Shown one piece after another: positions 33,980-43,648 of a DNA stretch of 64,000 nucleotides. Location: positions 4,551,388 through 4,615,387 of the forward strand of contig AP019702.1 in NCBI GenBank assembly GCA_006739055.1, written 5' to 3'. The notes beneath the pieces were generated by a model that worked only from the letters and a program-made list of their open reading frames with translations, was not told the origin of the DNA and ran no database searches. Origin of the DNA: Allostella vacuolata. Its GTDB lineage: Bacteria > Pseudomonadota > Alphaproteobacteria > ATCC43930 > Allostellaceae. Made by a program: the position numbers and the translations under genes. How positions within the stretch are numbered: the first letter of the stretch is position 1; the number at the start of each line of letters is the position of its first letter.

Positions 33980-36900
33980 CTAGCGCCGGCCGATCACCGC
34001 GGTGCCGGCCGCCGTCCGCGCGAACCGTTCCGGCCGGTACATGTCCTCGACATAGCTGCCGGGCACGACGTAGCGGCCGGGGGTAACCGCGCGCATCAGG
34101 TAGGCCAGGGTGAAGGAGGCATCGCCCTTGCTCAGCGTCAGCCCGGCGACGAAGCGGTCGTCGCGCAGCTCGGTGTGGGTCGCCTCGGTCAGGTCCGGCA
34201 TCCAGGCGAAGTCCTTGGTGCCGCGCCCGCCCGCCAGCCGGGCATTCTCCAGCTCGAAGCCGGACGGGATCAGGTCGACGAGGAGCGCGTTGGCGCCCTC
34301 GGCCTCGGTCTCCGCCCATTCGCCCGAGACGACGACCACCACCAGGTCGTTCTGGCGCACCTTCGACAGGTCGGCCGGCTTGCCGTCCGCCAGGTGGAAC
34401 TTGCGCTCCAGCACGAAGCCGTGGTTCTCGGCCGGGCGCTGGTCGCGCGGCACCCCGCTGACCGAGATCGAGCGCCAGACCGGCTCGTCTCCGCGGTTGG
34501 CGACCGTCATCCGGCCGGCATCGCCCTCGATCCGCGGCCGCAGGCTCAGCGTCCGGTTGCTGACCCGGGCCGGACCGTCGTCGACGGCGACCGTCATCGG
34601 CCCGCCCGAGCGGGCGACCGCGTGCGCGGCCAGCAGCAGCCACGCCTTCTCCTGGGTCGAGGTGTAGCGCTTGCGCGCGAAGCGCTGGGCGATGTCCTCC
34701 GCCAGGGCCGAGGCGCGCTGGATCGGCACCCCGGCTTCGGCCGCCAGCGCCAGCACGCCCGCCCGGTCGCGCAGCTCGCTGCCATAGTTCCGGCTGCTCA
34801 CCAGCGCCACCGGAGAGGGCGCGGCAGTGGCCGCGGCGAACGCCGTCGCGGCCCGCGGCCCGTCGCCGTAGAGGGCGAGCGCCGCCCCCACCTGGGCCAT
34901 GGCGAGCGCGGTCGGCAGGCGGTTCAGCTGGGTGTCGTGGAAGTAGCGCACCCCGCCCAGGTCGCCCGCCCGGGCCCGCGCCAGTGCGTAATAGGCATAG
35001 GCATGGGTCGCCAGCTCCGACGGCTCGGCGGCGTTGCGGCGGACATAGGAGGCCAGGTACTCGACCGCGTTCTTCATCGCCACGTCCGGCACCAGGTGGC
35101 CCTGGTCGCGGGCGCGGGCGAAGAAATCGACGACATAGGCGGTGAGCCAGGCATCCGCCGTGTCGAAGGCGCCCCACAGCCCGTAGGCCCCATCCGACTG
35201 CTGCATGTCGGCCAGCCGGCGGAGCGCGGTGTCGATGCGCTCCTTGGCGTCGACGCGGCGCCCCGGCAGCTGCCATTCCCGGGCGACGTCGGCCAGGTAG
35301 AGCAGCGGCATGGCGACGCTCGTCGTCTGCTCGACGCAGCCATAGGGGTAGCGGTCGAGCTCGCGGATCAGCCCCGCCACGTCCCAGCTCGGCCGCGGGC
35401 TGAGGTTGAGGAAGACCTCGGCGGTGCCGGGCAGCAGGTCGGCGACCAGGTCGGCCCCCAGCGCCAGGCTCTGCCCGGGCTCGATCCGGCCGACGATCCG
35501 CTTGGCCTCGTAGGGCTGGGTCGGGCGGACCGACAGGTCCCATTCCCGGTCGACCGCGAAGCCCTGGGGCCCGGACAGCGACATCAGGACCCGCCCGTCG
35601 CCGATCCGGGTGCCGGACAAGGGATAGGCCTGCTCGAAGCGCTTGCCCGGCTCCAGCTGGACCTTGACCTCCGCCGGCGCCTCGATGCGCACCGCGCCCT
35701 CGCCGCGCAGGCGCAGGACGTACTCGCCCGCCGCCCCGTCGACATTGTCGAGCGAGACGGTCGTCTGCGCGGCGTCGCCCGGCGCCAGGAAGCGCGGCGT
35801 GGCGACCAGGCTGGCGACCGGGTCGCGGACCGTCATGGCGCCTTCCCCGGCCCCCACGGCCGTGGCGCTCCAGGCGACCGCCATCAGCCGGAGCCGGCCC
35901 TGGAAGTCGGGCACGGCGAGCGGAATGGTCGCCCGCCCCTGCGGGTCGAGGTCGACGATGCCCGAGAACAGCGCCGTCAGCTTGATGTTCTTCTTCGGCA
36001 GGCCGCCCAGGTTGCGCTCGGCCGAATCGTCGCCGCCCGAGCGCAGCCGGCCGACATCGCCGGTGCGGCCGTCGAGCAGCCGCCCATAGAGGTCGCGCAG
36101 GTCGACGCCCAGCTGGCGCCGGCCGAAGAAATGGCGCTCGGGCGACGGCGTCTGGAAATCGGTCAGGCGCAGCACGCCCTCGTCGACGGCGGCGAGCGTG
36201 ACGTGCGCCTTGCCCTCGCGGGTCCCGCCCACGCGCACCTGGACCTCGGCCGACCGGCGCGGCCGTACCACCTCGGGCGCCTCCAGCTGCACGGTGAGCG
36301 CGCCTTCCGTCCGCTCGATCGGCATCCAGGCGACGCCGACGGCGCGGCCGGGGCCGAGCGGGTCAGCGGCAGCGGCCGGGCGCAGGCCGGTTGCCAGCAC
36401 ATAGACGCCCGCCCCCCAGTCGGCATCGACCGGCAGCTCCACGGTGTTGCCGACCCCGGGCAGGTGCACGGCGCGCACCAGGTGCACCCGGTTGGACACG
36501 ACGGTCACGATCGCCTCGCCGGCGAACGGCCCCTTGAGGAACAGCTTGGCCGTCTCGCCCGGGCGGTAGCGCGGCTTGTCGAGCGTCACCTCGAGCCGGT
36601 CGGGCACCTCCGGCGCCTCGGCGCCGACCCACCAGCCGACCCGGAAGCGGAAGCTCGACGCAGCACCCGTCTTCTCGTCGAAGACGTCGAGGCGCCAGCG
36701 CCCGGCCGCCAGGCTGCGCTCCAGGGTCGCCGGCATCGTCGCGGCGACGGCCAGCGTGCCGGCATCCTGGCGGCGATCCTGGATGATGGCGCGGTACTTC
36801 CACTCGCCATACTGGTTGTACCACTGCCAGTGCCAGCGCTCGCTCACCAGCTCGAACTTGAGCCCGGGCGCGGCCACCGGCCGGCCCTGGCGATCGACCG

Positions 36901-39223
36901 CGATGACGTCGAAGTTGACCGGCTGTCCCTCGGCCACCGCCGATTCCCCCGAGCGCGAGCGGATGCCGATGTCGAACGGCCGGGCGGCGACCGGCAGGGT
37001 CAGCCGCCGGGTGACCGGCCGGCCGCCCGGCTCGAACATCGAGCCGCGGATGGTGACGTCGAGCGGCCGGGTCGTCTCCGGCAGGGAATCGAGCTTCACC
37101 TCGAATCGGGTCTTGCCCTCGGCGTCGGCCGCCTGGACCTCGACCTCGGTGCGCTGCGGCTCGACCTCGCCGTCGACCGGGCCGAAGCGATAGCCCTTAT
37201 GCATCGGATAAGGGTCCGCCGCGGCAGCGACGATCACCTCGGCCTCGGCGCCGGCACCCACCGCGGGCGCGCCATAGAAGAACTTGCCGGTCATCGTCAC
37301 CGGCAGGGCGACCCCCGGCTTGGCCTGATCGCCGGCCGCCTCGATCGCGACCTCGATGGTCGGCGGCGCAACGTCCTCGACCGAGAACTCGATCTGCCCG
37401 ACCGGCTTGCCCTTGGGATCGACATAGGCCTGGGCCGACCACTTGCCGGTGCGCGCCCGGTCGGCGATCGGCACCACCAGATGGTAGCCGCCCTCGGCGG
37501 TCGACTGCAGGGTCGTCTTGACCACCTCGACCCCGTCGGGGCGCAGGACCCGGAAGGTCAGCGGCAGGCCGGTCTCGGCCGTGCCGCGGTCGTTGCGCAG
37601 GAGCGCCATCAGGTGCGCGGTCTCGCCCGGTCGATAGACCCCACGGTCGCTGTAGAGGAAGGCGTCGAGGGGGCCCGGCACCGGCCGGCCGGAGACGCCG
37701 CGGTCCGACAGGTCGAAGGCCGGCCGCACCAGGCTCAGGAAGTTGAAGTCGCCCTCGCGGCCATAGAGCATGACCACGGCCGGGCCGTCGCCGCCGCGCC
37801 CGCGCATGGCCGGCGCCGGGAAGCGCGCGATGCCCTCGGCATCGGTCGCGACCCGGCCCAGCTCGGAGTTGTTGCGCGCGAACAGGCGCACGTCGACATC
37901 GCCGACCGGAAGGGCCGTGCCGAGCGAGCGGACGATGACCGACAGCCCATCCTCGCCCGACAGGCTGGTGATGCCGAGGTCGGAGACGAGCACCCACTGC
38001 GTCGCCTTCTCGGCATACTCGCTGCGCGGCGTCTCCACCGGGTCGGCGACCATCAGGTAGAGGCCCGGCTTGCGTTCCTTGACGATCTCGCCGATCGGCA
38101 CCAGCGCGGCGCGCGGGCGGTTGCGCTCGCCCGCCGGCAGGTCCATCTCGCCCGACCAGACGCGGCTGCCGCTCTGCTCGGCCACCTCGTCGACCTCCGC
38201 CTGGCTGAGGCCGGCCGAGAACCCGTCGCGCGCCACCTGCTCGACCAGGGCGCGATCGTTGACGCGCAGGAGCTGGAGGCGGACGCGGGCCGAGTTGACG
38301 GCCGTCAGCGGCACGCCGCGGCTGCCTTCCTGCGGCAGGACGTAGGCCGGCCCGCGGAACGCCACCGACGGCTGGCGGTCGCGCACGATGGCCCGGGTCT
38401 GCTGGCTCTCCTCCAGCCGGTCGCCATTCTCGGCCGGCAGGCCGGCGCGCACCGTCAGCGCGTAGACCTGCCCGTGCTGGACGCCGTCCACGCACAGGTT
38501 GTTGCCGCGGCCGGACACGTTGCCGCGGACCGCCGGCTCGCTGCGCAGATAGTCGCCGAAATTGAAGCCCTTGGCCTTGGTCAGTTCGTAGTTGAAGCGA
38601 AGGCAGATCTGCGGCTGCTCGGTTTCCGCGGTCACCGTCACGCCGACGACGCGGAAGGCCACGATGCGCCGCAGCTCGTCGCGGCGCTTCACCGCCGCCT
38701 CGGCCGGGGCGAGCGCGATCGCCGCGTCGAACACGGCCAGCGCGTCGCGCTGGCGGCTCGAGCGGTCGAGCTGCCGGGCCATCACATAGAGGGCGTTGGC
38801 GCGGTCGACCGGGCTGCGCGCCTTGCCCAGCGCCACATGGGCGGCGGCCGAAGCGCGGTCGTTGCGCGCCTGCTCCAACGCGCGCGCCAGTTCGAGCCAG
38901 GTCCGGTGGTCGTCGAGGCCGCGCACGATCGCGGTCTCGTACTCCGCCACCGCCTGGGCCCAGCGCTTCGCCCGGGCGTGGTCGTCGCCGCGCTGGCGCG
39001 CCGCCTGGGCTGCGGTCGCGTCCGGCTTGCCCGCCCCGGTGCGGGCCTGCAGCACCTTCCCATAGCGCTCGGCCGCCTGCGCCAACTCGGGCGACTCGAC
39101 GGCGGCGGGAAGCGGCGAAGTCGGCGCCGTGCTCGCCTGGGCCAGTGCCGGAGAGGGCGGAATCGCGGTCGCGGAGAGCACGACCAGAGCGAGGGTGGCG
39201 AACAGGCGGCGCATAGCGACCAT
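33980..39223 (-). CDS. yfhM: Bacterial alpha-2-macroglobulin (YfhM-like)
   Basis: 1747 residues. A signal peptide ends near PALAQA; there is no lipobox cysteine, unlike E. coli YfhM, so it is probably soluble in the periplasm. Residues 50-190 look TPR-like. A string of macroglobulin beta domains and a bait region follow. The thioester motif YGCVEQ (Cys1296, Gln1299) is intact within the alpha-helical toroid domain, and a receptor-like domain is at the end. By family it traps attacking proteases by covalent capture, protecting the periplasm alongside PBP1C, whose gene follows after 20 bp. The ATG at 39223 with AAGGGAG was chosen. A TATAAT on the minus strand (39272-39277) may be the -10 element. 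Confidence 0.93.
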   Translation of the reverse strand: MVAMRRLFATLALVVLSATAIPPSPALAQASTAPTSPLPAAVESPELAQAAERYGKVLQARTGAGKPDATAAQAARQRGDDHARAKRWAQAVAEYETAIVRGLDDHRTWLELARALEQARNDRASAAAHVALGKARSPVDRANALYVMARQLDRSSRQRDALAVFDAAIALAPAEAAVKRRDELRRIVAFRVVGVTVTAETEQPQICLRFNYELTKAKGFNFGDYLRSEPAVRGNVSGRGNNLCVDGVQHGQVYALTVRAGLPAENGDRLEESQQTRAIVRDRQPSVAFRGPAYVLPQEGSRGVPLTAVNSARVRLQLLRVNDRALVEQVARDGFSAGLSQAEVDEVAEQSGSRVWSGEMDLPAGERNRPRAALVPIGEIVKERKPGLYLMVADPVETPRSEYAEKATQWVLVSDLGITSLSGEDGLSVIVRSLGTALPVGDVDVRLFARNNSELGRVATDAEGIARFPAPAMRGRGGDGPAVVMLYGREGDFNFLSLVRPAFDLSDRGVSGRPVPGPLDAFLYSDRGVYRPGETAHLMALLRNDRGTAETGLPLTFRVLRPDGVEVVKTTLQSTAEGGYHLVVPIADRARTGKWSAQAYVDPKGKPVGQIEFSVEDVAPPTIEVAIEAAGDQAKPGVALPVTMTGKFFYGAPAVGAGAEAEVIVAAAADPYPMHKGYRFGPVDGEVEPQRTEVEVQAADAEGKTRFEVKLDSLPETTRPLDVTIRGSMFEPGGRPVTRRLTLPVAARPFDIGIRSRSGESAVAEGQPVNFDVIAVDRQGRPVAAPGLKFELVSERWHWQWYNQYGEWKYRAIIQDRRQDAGTLAVAATMPATLERSLAAGRWRLDVFDEKTGAASSFRFRVGWWVGAEAPEVPDRLEVTLDKPRYRPGETAKLFLKGPFAGEAIVTVVSNRVHLVRAVHLPGVGNTVELPVDADWGAGVYVLATGLRPAAAADPLGPGRAVGVAWMPIERTEGALTVQLEAPEVVRPRRSAEVQVRVGGTREGKAHVTLAAVDEGVLRLTDFQTPSPERHFFGRRQLGVDLRDLYGRLLDGRTGDVGRLRSGGDDSAERNLGGLPKKNIKLTALFSGIVDLDPQGRATIPLAVPDFQGRLRLMAVAWSATAVGAGEGAMTVRDPVASLVATPRFLAPGDAAQTTVSLDNVDGAAGEYVLRLRGEGAVRIEAPAEVKVQLEPGKRFEQAYPLSGTRIGDGRVLMSLSGPQGFAVDREWDLSVRPTQPYEAKRIVGRIEPGQSLALGADLVADLLPGTAEVFLNLSPRPSWDVAGLIRELDRYPYGCVEQTTSVAMPLLYLADVAREWQLPGRRVDAKERIDTALRRLADMQQSDGAYGLWGAFDTADAWLTAYVVDFFARARDQGHLVPDVAMKNAVEYLASYVRRNAAEPSELATHAYAYYALARARAGDLGGVRYFHDTQLNRLPTALAMAQVGAALALYGDGPRAATAFAAATAAPSPVALVSSRNYGSELRDRAGVLALAAEAGVPIQRASALAEDIAQRFARKRYTSTQEKAWLLLAAHAVARSGGPMTVAVDDGPARVSNRTLSLRPRIEGDAGRMTVANRGDEPVWRSISVSGVPRDQRPAENHGFVLERKFHLADGKPADLSKVRQNDLVVVVVSGEWAETEAEGANALLVDLIPSGFELENARLAGGRGTKDFAWMPDLTEATHTELRDDRFVAGLTLSKGDASFTLAYLMRAVTPGRYVVPGSYVEDMYRPERFARTAAGTAVIGRR

Positions 39224-39376
39224 CGCGCGAACTCCCTTGACCCGGACGGGGCATCGTCCGGTTGAGGATTGATTATAGCCAAAGGATCGCCGTCCGGCGG
39301 TGGCGATTTCATGACCGGAATCCCTTTCCGCGTCGGCGAATGAACCGCCGGGATGCCACACGCGACCATATTTTGC

Positions 39377-39397
39377 GGTCGGGAGGTTGTCCCGACC
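39377..39397. other. Hairpin in the divergent region before the L,D-transpeptidase gene
   Basis: An 8-bp perfect stem (GGTCGGGA / TCCCGACC) with a 5-base loop lies about 65 bp upstream of the transpeptidase ATG. It may be a leader structure or regulator site; nothing else recognisable lies in this 237-bp divergent gap. Confidence 0.35.
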
Positions 39398-39460
39398 TTA
39401 TCGCTGGTTACCCTGCGTGCTAGGTCAGTTCCACACGCACCCCCGAACGCGAGACCGGTC

Positions 39461-41209
39461 ATGACCCATCGAACCTGCCACGATGCGGGGTCCCCCTTTC
39501 CCCGCCGTCCGCGAATCCGCTCCCTCTGCGCCGCAGGCGCGCTGGCGGCCGCGTCCTTGATTCCGCTGTCCGCCTGGGCGGCCCAGCCCGGGGCGCCGCC
39601 GCCGTCGGCGGTGGAGAAGCCGGCGATGCCGACCTGGATCGCCGATTTCGTCGGCGACCAGTCGACCGCCCTGTCGTCCTGGCCGGGCCGGCAGGTGGGC
39701 CAGGTGCGCGAATTCTATGCCACCGCCGACTTCCAGCCGCGCTGGACCTCCGAATCCGGGCTGACCGAGCGGGGCCGGGCGCTGATCGAGGCGCTGGCCC
39801 TGGCCGAGGAGCATGGCATCTCGACCGAGGCGCTGGGGCTGCCGGCCTTGAAGGCGATGGTCGAGCGGGCGGATCCCGCCGCCCGGCCGCAGCTCGAGCT
39901 GGCCCTGACCGGAGCGCTTCTGCGCTATGCCGGCTGGCTGCTGGGGGTGGAGCGCGACGAGGGCGCGCCGCGGCACGCGGTGTTCGTGCTGCCGCCCGAC
40001 CAGATCGACCCGCGCGAGCTGGCCCGCCTGGTGGAGACGGGCGACATGCGCCAGCTGGTGGCGACCCTGTCGCCGGCCAACAGCCAGTACCAGCGGCTGC
40101 TCGCCGCCCGGCGCATCTACAAGGAGCGCGCCGCGCAGCAGGCGGCAAGCGCGCGGATCCCGGACGGCCCGACCATCCGCGGCGGCTACCTCGATGGCCG
40201 CGTGCCGGCGATCCGCGCCCGCCTTGCGGCATGGGGCGAGACCGTCCAGGCGGCGGGCGAGCCGAACCGCTTCGACCAGACCCTGAAGCAGGCCGTGATG
40301 CGCTTCCAGGCGGCCAACCGCCTGCAGCCCGACGGCCATGTCGGCCGCGCCACGCTGGCGGCGCTGAATGCCGGGCCGGCCGACCGGCTGGTCCAGATCG
40401 ACGCGACCCTGGAGCGCTGGCGGCGCATGCCGCGCGATCTCGGCGCCCGCCACGTGCTGGTCAACGTCCCCGCCTTCACCCTGGCGGTGATGGAAGGCGA
40501 CCGCGCCACCATGCAGATGAAGGTGGTGGTCGGCACCCGCGCCCGGCAGACGCCCACCTTCTCCAGCCGGCTCGCCACGGTCGAGGTCAACCCGACCTGG
40601 TCGGTGCCCTCGCGCCTGGCCAACGAGGACATCCTGCCCGCCATCCGCCGCAACCCGAACTACCTGGAGGAGCACAATATCCGCGTGCTCGCCATGGTCG
40701 ACGGGCGGATGCGCCAGATCGACCCGGCCCAGATCGTGTGGGAGGAATTCGCCGGCCGGGTGCCGTTCCGCTTCCGCCAGGATCCGGGGGCCGGCAACTC
40801 GCTCGGCAAGGTCAAGATGATGCTGCCGAACGACGAGGCCATCTACCTGCACGACACGCCGAAGCGCAGCCTCTTCCAGCGCACCGCCAGGGCCTACAGC
40901 TCGGGCTGCATCCGCCTGGAGAAGCCGGACCTGTTCGCCAACCTGCTGCTGACCGAAGGGGCGGGCTGGTCGCAGGAGCAGATCGACGCGACCTTCGCCC
41001 AGCGCGCCACCCGCGCCGTGCCGCTGCGCGACAGCCTGAACGTCCATATCGCCTACCTGACCGCATGGGTCGGCGACGACGGCAAGGTCGTCTTCCACGA
41101 CGACATCTACGGGCTGGACGCCAAGGTCCTGCAGGCGGTGCAGGCCCGCAAGGCCCTGCCGGCGCCGCCGACGCCGGAGCGCATGCGCACCGCATCCGCC
41201 CGCGACTGA
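39461..41209 (+). CDS. L,D-transpeptidase (YcbB/LdtD type)
   Basis: 582 residues. A signal peptide with a hydrophobic core at about residues 21-40 exports it. A scaffold domain with ARLVETGDM-type helices precedes a peptidoglycan-binding domain (QTLKQAVMRFQAANRLQPDGHVGRATLAAL reads as PG_binding_1, about residues 268-300). The YkuD catalytic domain follows, with YLHDTPKRSLF and SSGCIRLE (catalytic Cys483). By family it forms 3-3 crosslinks in peptidoglycan and resists most beta-lactams except carbapenems. It is divergent from the macroglobulin-pbpC operon, so this 10-kb stretch is an envelope cluster. Ends at a strong terminator. Confidence 0.92.
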   Translation: MTHRTCHDAGSPFPRRPRIRSLCAAGALAAASLIPLSAWAAQPGAPPPSAVEKPAMPTWIADFVGDQSTALSSWPGRQVGQVREFYATADFQPRWTSESGLTERGRALIEALALAEEHGISTEALGLPALKAMVERADPAARPQLELALTGALLRYAGWLLGVERDEGAPRHAVFVLPPDQIDPRELARLVETGDMRQLVATLSPANSQYQRLLAARRIYKERAAQQAASARIPDGPTIRGGYLDGRVPAIRARLAAWGETVQAAGEPNRFDQTLKQAVMRFQAANRLQPDGHVGRATLAALNAGPADRLVQIDATLERWRRMPRDLGARHVLVNVPAFTLAVMEGDRATMQMKVVVGTRARQTPTFSSRLATVEVNPTWSVPSRLANEDILPAIRRNPNYLEEHNIRVLAMVDGRMRQIDPAQIVWEEFAGRVPFRFRQDPGAGNSLGKVKMMLPNDEAIYLHDTPKRSLFQRTARAYSSGCIRLEKPDLFANLLLTEGAGWSQEQIDATFAQRATRAVPLRDSLNVHIAYLTAWVGDDGKVVFHDDIYGLDAKVLQAVQARKALPAPPTPERMRTASARD

Positions 41210-41232
41210 TCCGCGACCGGGGTTGCGACCAG

Positions 41233-41262
41233 GGGCGGCGCCGGGGAAACCCGGCGCCGCCC
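41233..41262. terminator. Strong hairpin between convergent genes
   Basis: A 13-bp perfect GC stem closes a GAAA tetraloop and is followed on the plus strand by GCTTCGTTT. It lies between the transpeptidase stop and the stop of the convergent FAD oxidoreductase gene, so it can serve both. Confidence 0.85.
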
Positions 41263-41270
41263 GCTTCGTT

Positions 41271-42572
41271 TCAGGCCGCCCGCGGGCGGCCGCGGGCGCG
41301 CCAGCCGTCGCGCAGCTTGTGGCCCCAGTAGATGGTCTGCGCGGCTGGCCGGGCGAGAGGACCGCCGGTGAAGGCCAGGCCGAACGGCGCGAACAGGCGC
41401 CAGCGGTCGTCCCCGTCGGCGATGCCCGCGGCGACCACCGCCGCCCCCGCCGTGGTCGCCGACATGCCGTGGCCGCCGAAGCCCATGCAGTACCAGACGC
41501 CGGGCGACAGCTGGCCGATCAGCGGCATCTTGTGCATCGGGTAGCCCATGGTGCCGCCCCAGGCGACCTCCACCTTCACGTCGGCCAGCTGCGGATAGAC
41601 CGCCAGCATGTCGCGGCGCAGCGCGGCCGCGATGCGGACGGCCGGCGGATGGAAGGTGCTGACCCGGCCGCCCCACAGGATGCGGGTGTCGGCCAAGGGC
41701 CGGTAGTAGTCGTTGCAGAAGCGGGTGTCGGAGACGCCGTGCGGCACCCCGATGACCCCGGCCAGCCGGTCGCCCAGCGGCTCGGTCAGCATGACGTAGG
41801 TCGCGACCGGCACCGTCGCCATCGACAGGCGGGTGTGCAGCATGCCGACATAGCCGCCGCAGGCGAACACCACCTCGCGCGCCCGCACCCGGCCGGCCGC
41901 CGTCCGCACCTCCTTGACCGGCCCGTCCAGCGCATGCCCGGTCGCGGCCGACCCTTCATGGATCGCCGCCCCCGCCGCACTGGCGGCCGCGGCGATGCCG
42001 CGGGCGTAGTTGAGCGAGTGGAGATGGACCGAGCCGTTCTGCAGGATGGCGTCGCTGTAGCGATCGGTCGCCAGCACCGACCGCACGCGCTCGGCCGGCC
42101 AGTGCTCCAGCGTTTCCACCCCGAACTGCCCGGCCATGAAGTCGATGTCGCGCTGCAGGCCGGGCCCCTCCTCGGCCAGGCCGGCCTTGAGGATGCCGCG
42201 CACCACCGGCCCGCAGGGAATGGCGAACTGCGCGATGCGGCGGTGGATGGTCGCCACCGCCTCGACCGTCAGGCCGTAGAGCCGGCGCGCGTCGTCGGGC
42301 CCGACCCGGTCCAGGATGCGCCGCGCGCCCAGCGAATAGCCGGGGCCGACGAAGCCGCCGTTGCGCCCCGACGCGCCCCAGCCGACCCGCTGCGCCTCCA
42401 GCAGCACGACCCGCCGGCCGCGCCCGGCCAGCTCCAGGGCGAGGTTGAGACCGGCCAGGCCGCCGCCGACGATGCAGGTATCGGCCTCGACGGTGCCGGA
42501 GAGGGCGGGCCAGCGGCGATCGTCGGCGCGGGTCCGGGCGTAGAAGCTGTCGACGTACGGGGATGGCTCCAT
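41271..42572 (-). CDS. FAD-dependent oxidoreductase (DAO family, PuuB/OrdL-like)
   Basis: 433 residues. The N-terminal dinucleotide fold is CIVGGGLAGLNLALELAGRG (residues 33-52) with LLEAQRVGWGASGRNGGF, the typical gamma-glutamylputrescine oxidase/OrdL sequence. The C-terminal FAD motif WYCMGFGGHGMSATTAGA lies near residue 375. By family it oxidises an amine or amino acid (for example gamma-glutamylputrescine) with FAD and O2. No puu genes accompany it, so the substrate is open. A weak hairpin (42593-42618) separates it from the upstream stress-protein gene on the same strand. Confidence 0.87.
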   Translation of the reverse strand: MEPSPYVDSFYARTRADDRRWPALSGTVEADTCIVGGGLAGLNLALELAGRGRRVVLLEAQRVGWGASGRNGGFVGPGYSLGARRILDRVGPDDARRLYGLTVEAVATIHRRIAQFAIPCGPVVRGILKAGLAEEGPGLQRDIDFMAGQFGVETLEHWPAERVRSVLATDRYSDAILQNGSVHLHSLNYARGIAAAASAAGAAIHEGSAATGHALDGPVKEVRTAAGRVRAREVVFACGGYVGMLHTRLSMATVPVATYVMLTEPLGDRLAGVIGVPHGVSDTRFCNDYYRPLADTRILWGGRVSTFHPPAVRIAAALRRDMLAVYPQLADVKVEVAWGGTMGYPMHKMPLIGQLSPGVWYCMGFGGHGMSATTAGAAVVAAGIADGDDRWRLFAPFGLAFTGGPLARPAAQTIYWGHKLRDGWRARGRPRAA

Positions 42573-42592
42573 GCCGCATTCCTGGCGCGGGC

Positions 42593-42618
42593 CGGGCCCG
42601 GACGCAAGCCCGGGCCCG
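42593..42618 (-). terminator. Possible terminator after universal stress protein gene
   Basis: Two copies of the self-complementary octamer CGGGCCCG are separated by 10 bases, able to form an 8-bp stem just past the universal stress protein stop codon. There is no T-run, so confidence is modest. Confidence 0.45.
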
Positions 42619-42626
42619 TCGCCGCA

Positions 42627-43457
42627 TCAGTGGGACATGAGCACGGGCAGCCGCAGATCCGCCAGGATGCCCCGCGTCGCCCCGCCCAGGACGAAGTCGC
42701 GCAGGCGCGAATGCCCGTAGCCGCCCATGACGAGCAGGCCGGCGCCGCGGTCGATCGCGCAGGCCTGCAGGGCGGCACCGATCGCCCGCCCGCCGCCGGC
42801 GATGGTCTCGGCCGCGGCCGGCACGCCGCGGCGCACCAGCCGGTCGGCCAGGCGGCGGGCGGCATCGGGCTCCGGCAGGGCCTTCTCGTCGGTCACGGAG
42901 ACGACCGTCACCCGGGTCGCCCGGTCGAGGAACGGGGCCGCGTCGGCGACCGCGCGGGCGGCGACGCGGCTGCCGTCCCAGGCGATGACGACATGCGCCG
43001 GGTCGGCCCCGACATCCGGCACCAGCACGGCCGGCCGGCCCGACCCGAACACCACCGCCTCGGCCAGGCCGGCGATCGCGGCGTTGTCCGGCGCCCAGGC
43101 GACGAGCGACAGGTCGCAGTACCGTGCCGCCTCCGCCGCGACCTCGCCGAACATGGCGGGCAGGACCTCGGCATCGGCGCAATGCACCTCGACCCCGCGA
43201 AGCCCGGCCTCCTGCCGCAGGGCGTCCGCGACGTCGCGGGCCCGCTGCTGGCAGCGGACCCGGGTCTCGTGGGCGATCGCCGGCATGTCGATCAGCAGCG
43301 TGCCGAGCGGCGAGGACAGCTTCGGGATGTCCGGCTGGAAGACGAGCACCTCGAGGCCGGCCCCGACATGGCTCGCCAGATGGACGACATGGCGGGGCAT
43401 CCGGTCCGGAACGGCGTCGGGATAGGTGATCATCGGAACGAATGCCTGCAACGTCAT
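42627..43457 (-). CDS. Universal stress protein (tandem UspA-like)
   Basis: 276 residues from an ATG with GGAGGG. Residues 1-140 form a degenerate first Usp domain and 150-276 a better-preserved one: HVVIAWDGSRVAARAV opens the fold. GGYGHSRLRDFVLGGATRGIL gives the G-x2-G-x9-G-(S/T)-like ATP-binding motif. By family such proteins bind ATP and help cells survive stress, including low oxygen. It is read leftwards towards the FAD oxidase and is divergent from the TRAP transporter operon, 190 bp away. Confidence 0.9.
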   Translation of the reverse strand: MTLQAFVPMITYPDAVPDRMPRHVVHLASHVGAGLEVLVFQPDIPKLSSPLGTLLIDMPAIAHETRVRCQQRARDVADALRQEAGLRGVEVHCADAEVLPAMFGEVAAEAARYCDLSLVAWAPDNAAIAGLAEAVVFGSGRPAVLVPDVGADPAHVVIAWDGSRVAARAVADAAPFLDRATRVTVVSVTDEKALPEPDAARRLADRLVRRGVPAAAETIAGGGRAIGAALQACAIDRGAGLLVMGGYGHSRLRDFVLGGATRGILADLRLPVLMSH

Positions 43458-43648
43458 CGTGCTGCCCTCCTCGAAGCGACCGGACCGGCATGGTCGGCGG
43501 CCGGATGCGCGCCCCCCGTGCCTTCCTTGTGCATACGGAGCCGCACCGGACAAAAGTCCGGCGTGACAGTCTCGCCGGAACCGGGTTAGCCTGGATACCA
43601 AGCCGGGAAAAAAATCCGGCGCCGACTATCCCGGGAGAGGAACCCAAG

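Noticed and set aside
33960..35543. Upstream extension of pbpC in the same frame
   Set aside because: The extension lies inside the macroglobulin gene and has no family match; the ATG at 33959 is directly followed by the membrane anchor expected of PBP1C.
34175..39265. A very long open frame on the plus strand opposite the alpha-2-macroglobulin gene
   Set aside because: It is an antisense shadow produced by high-GC codon bias; its translation is low-complexity Arg/Gly/His-rich sequence with no domain, while the minus strand encodes a complete recognised protein.
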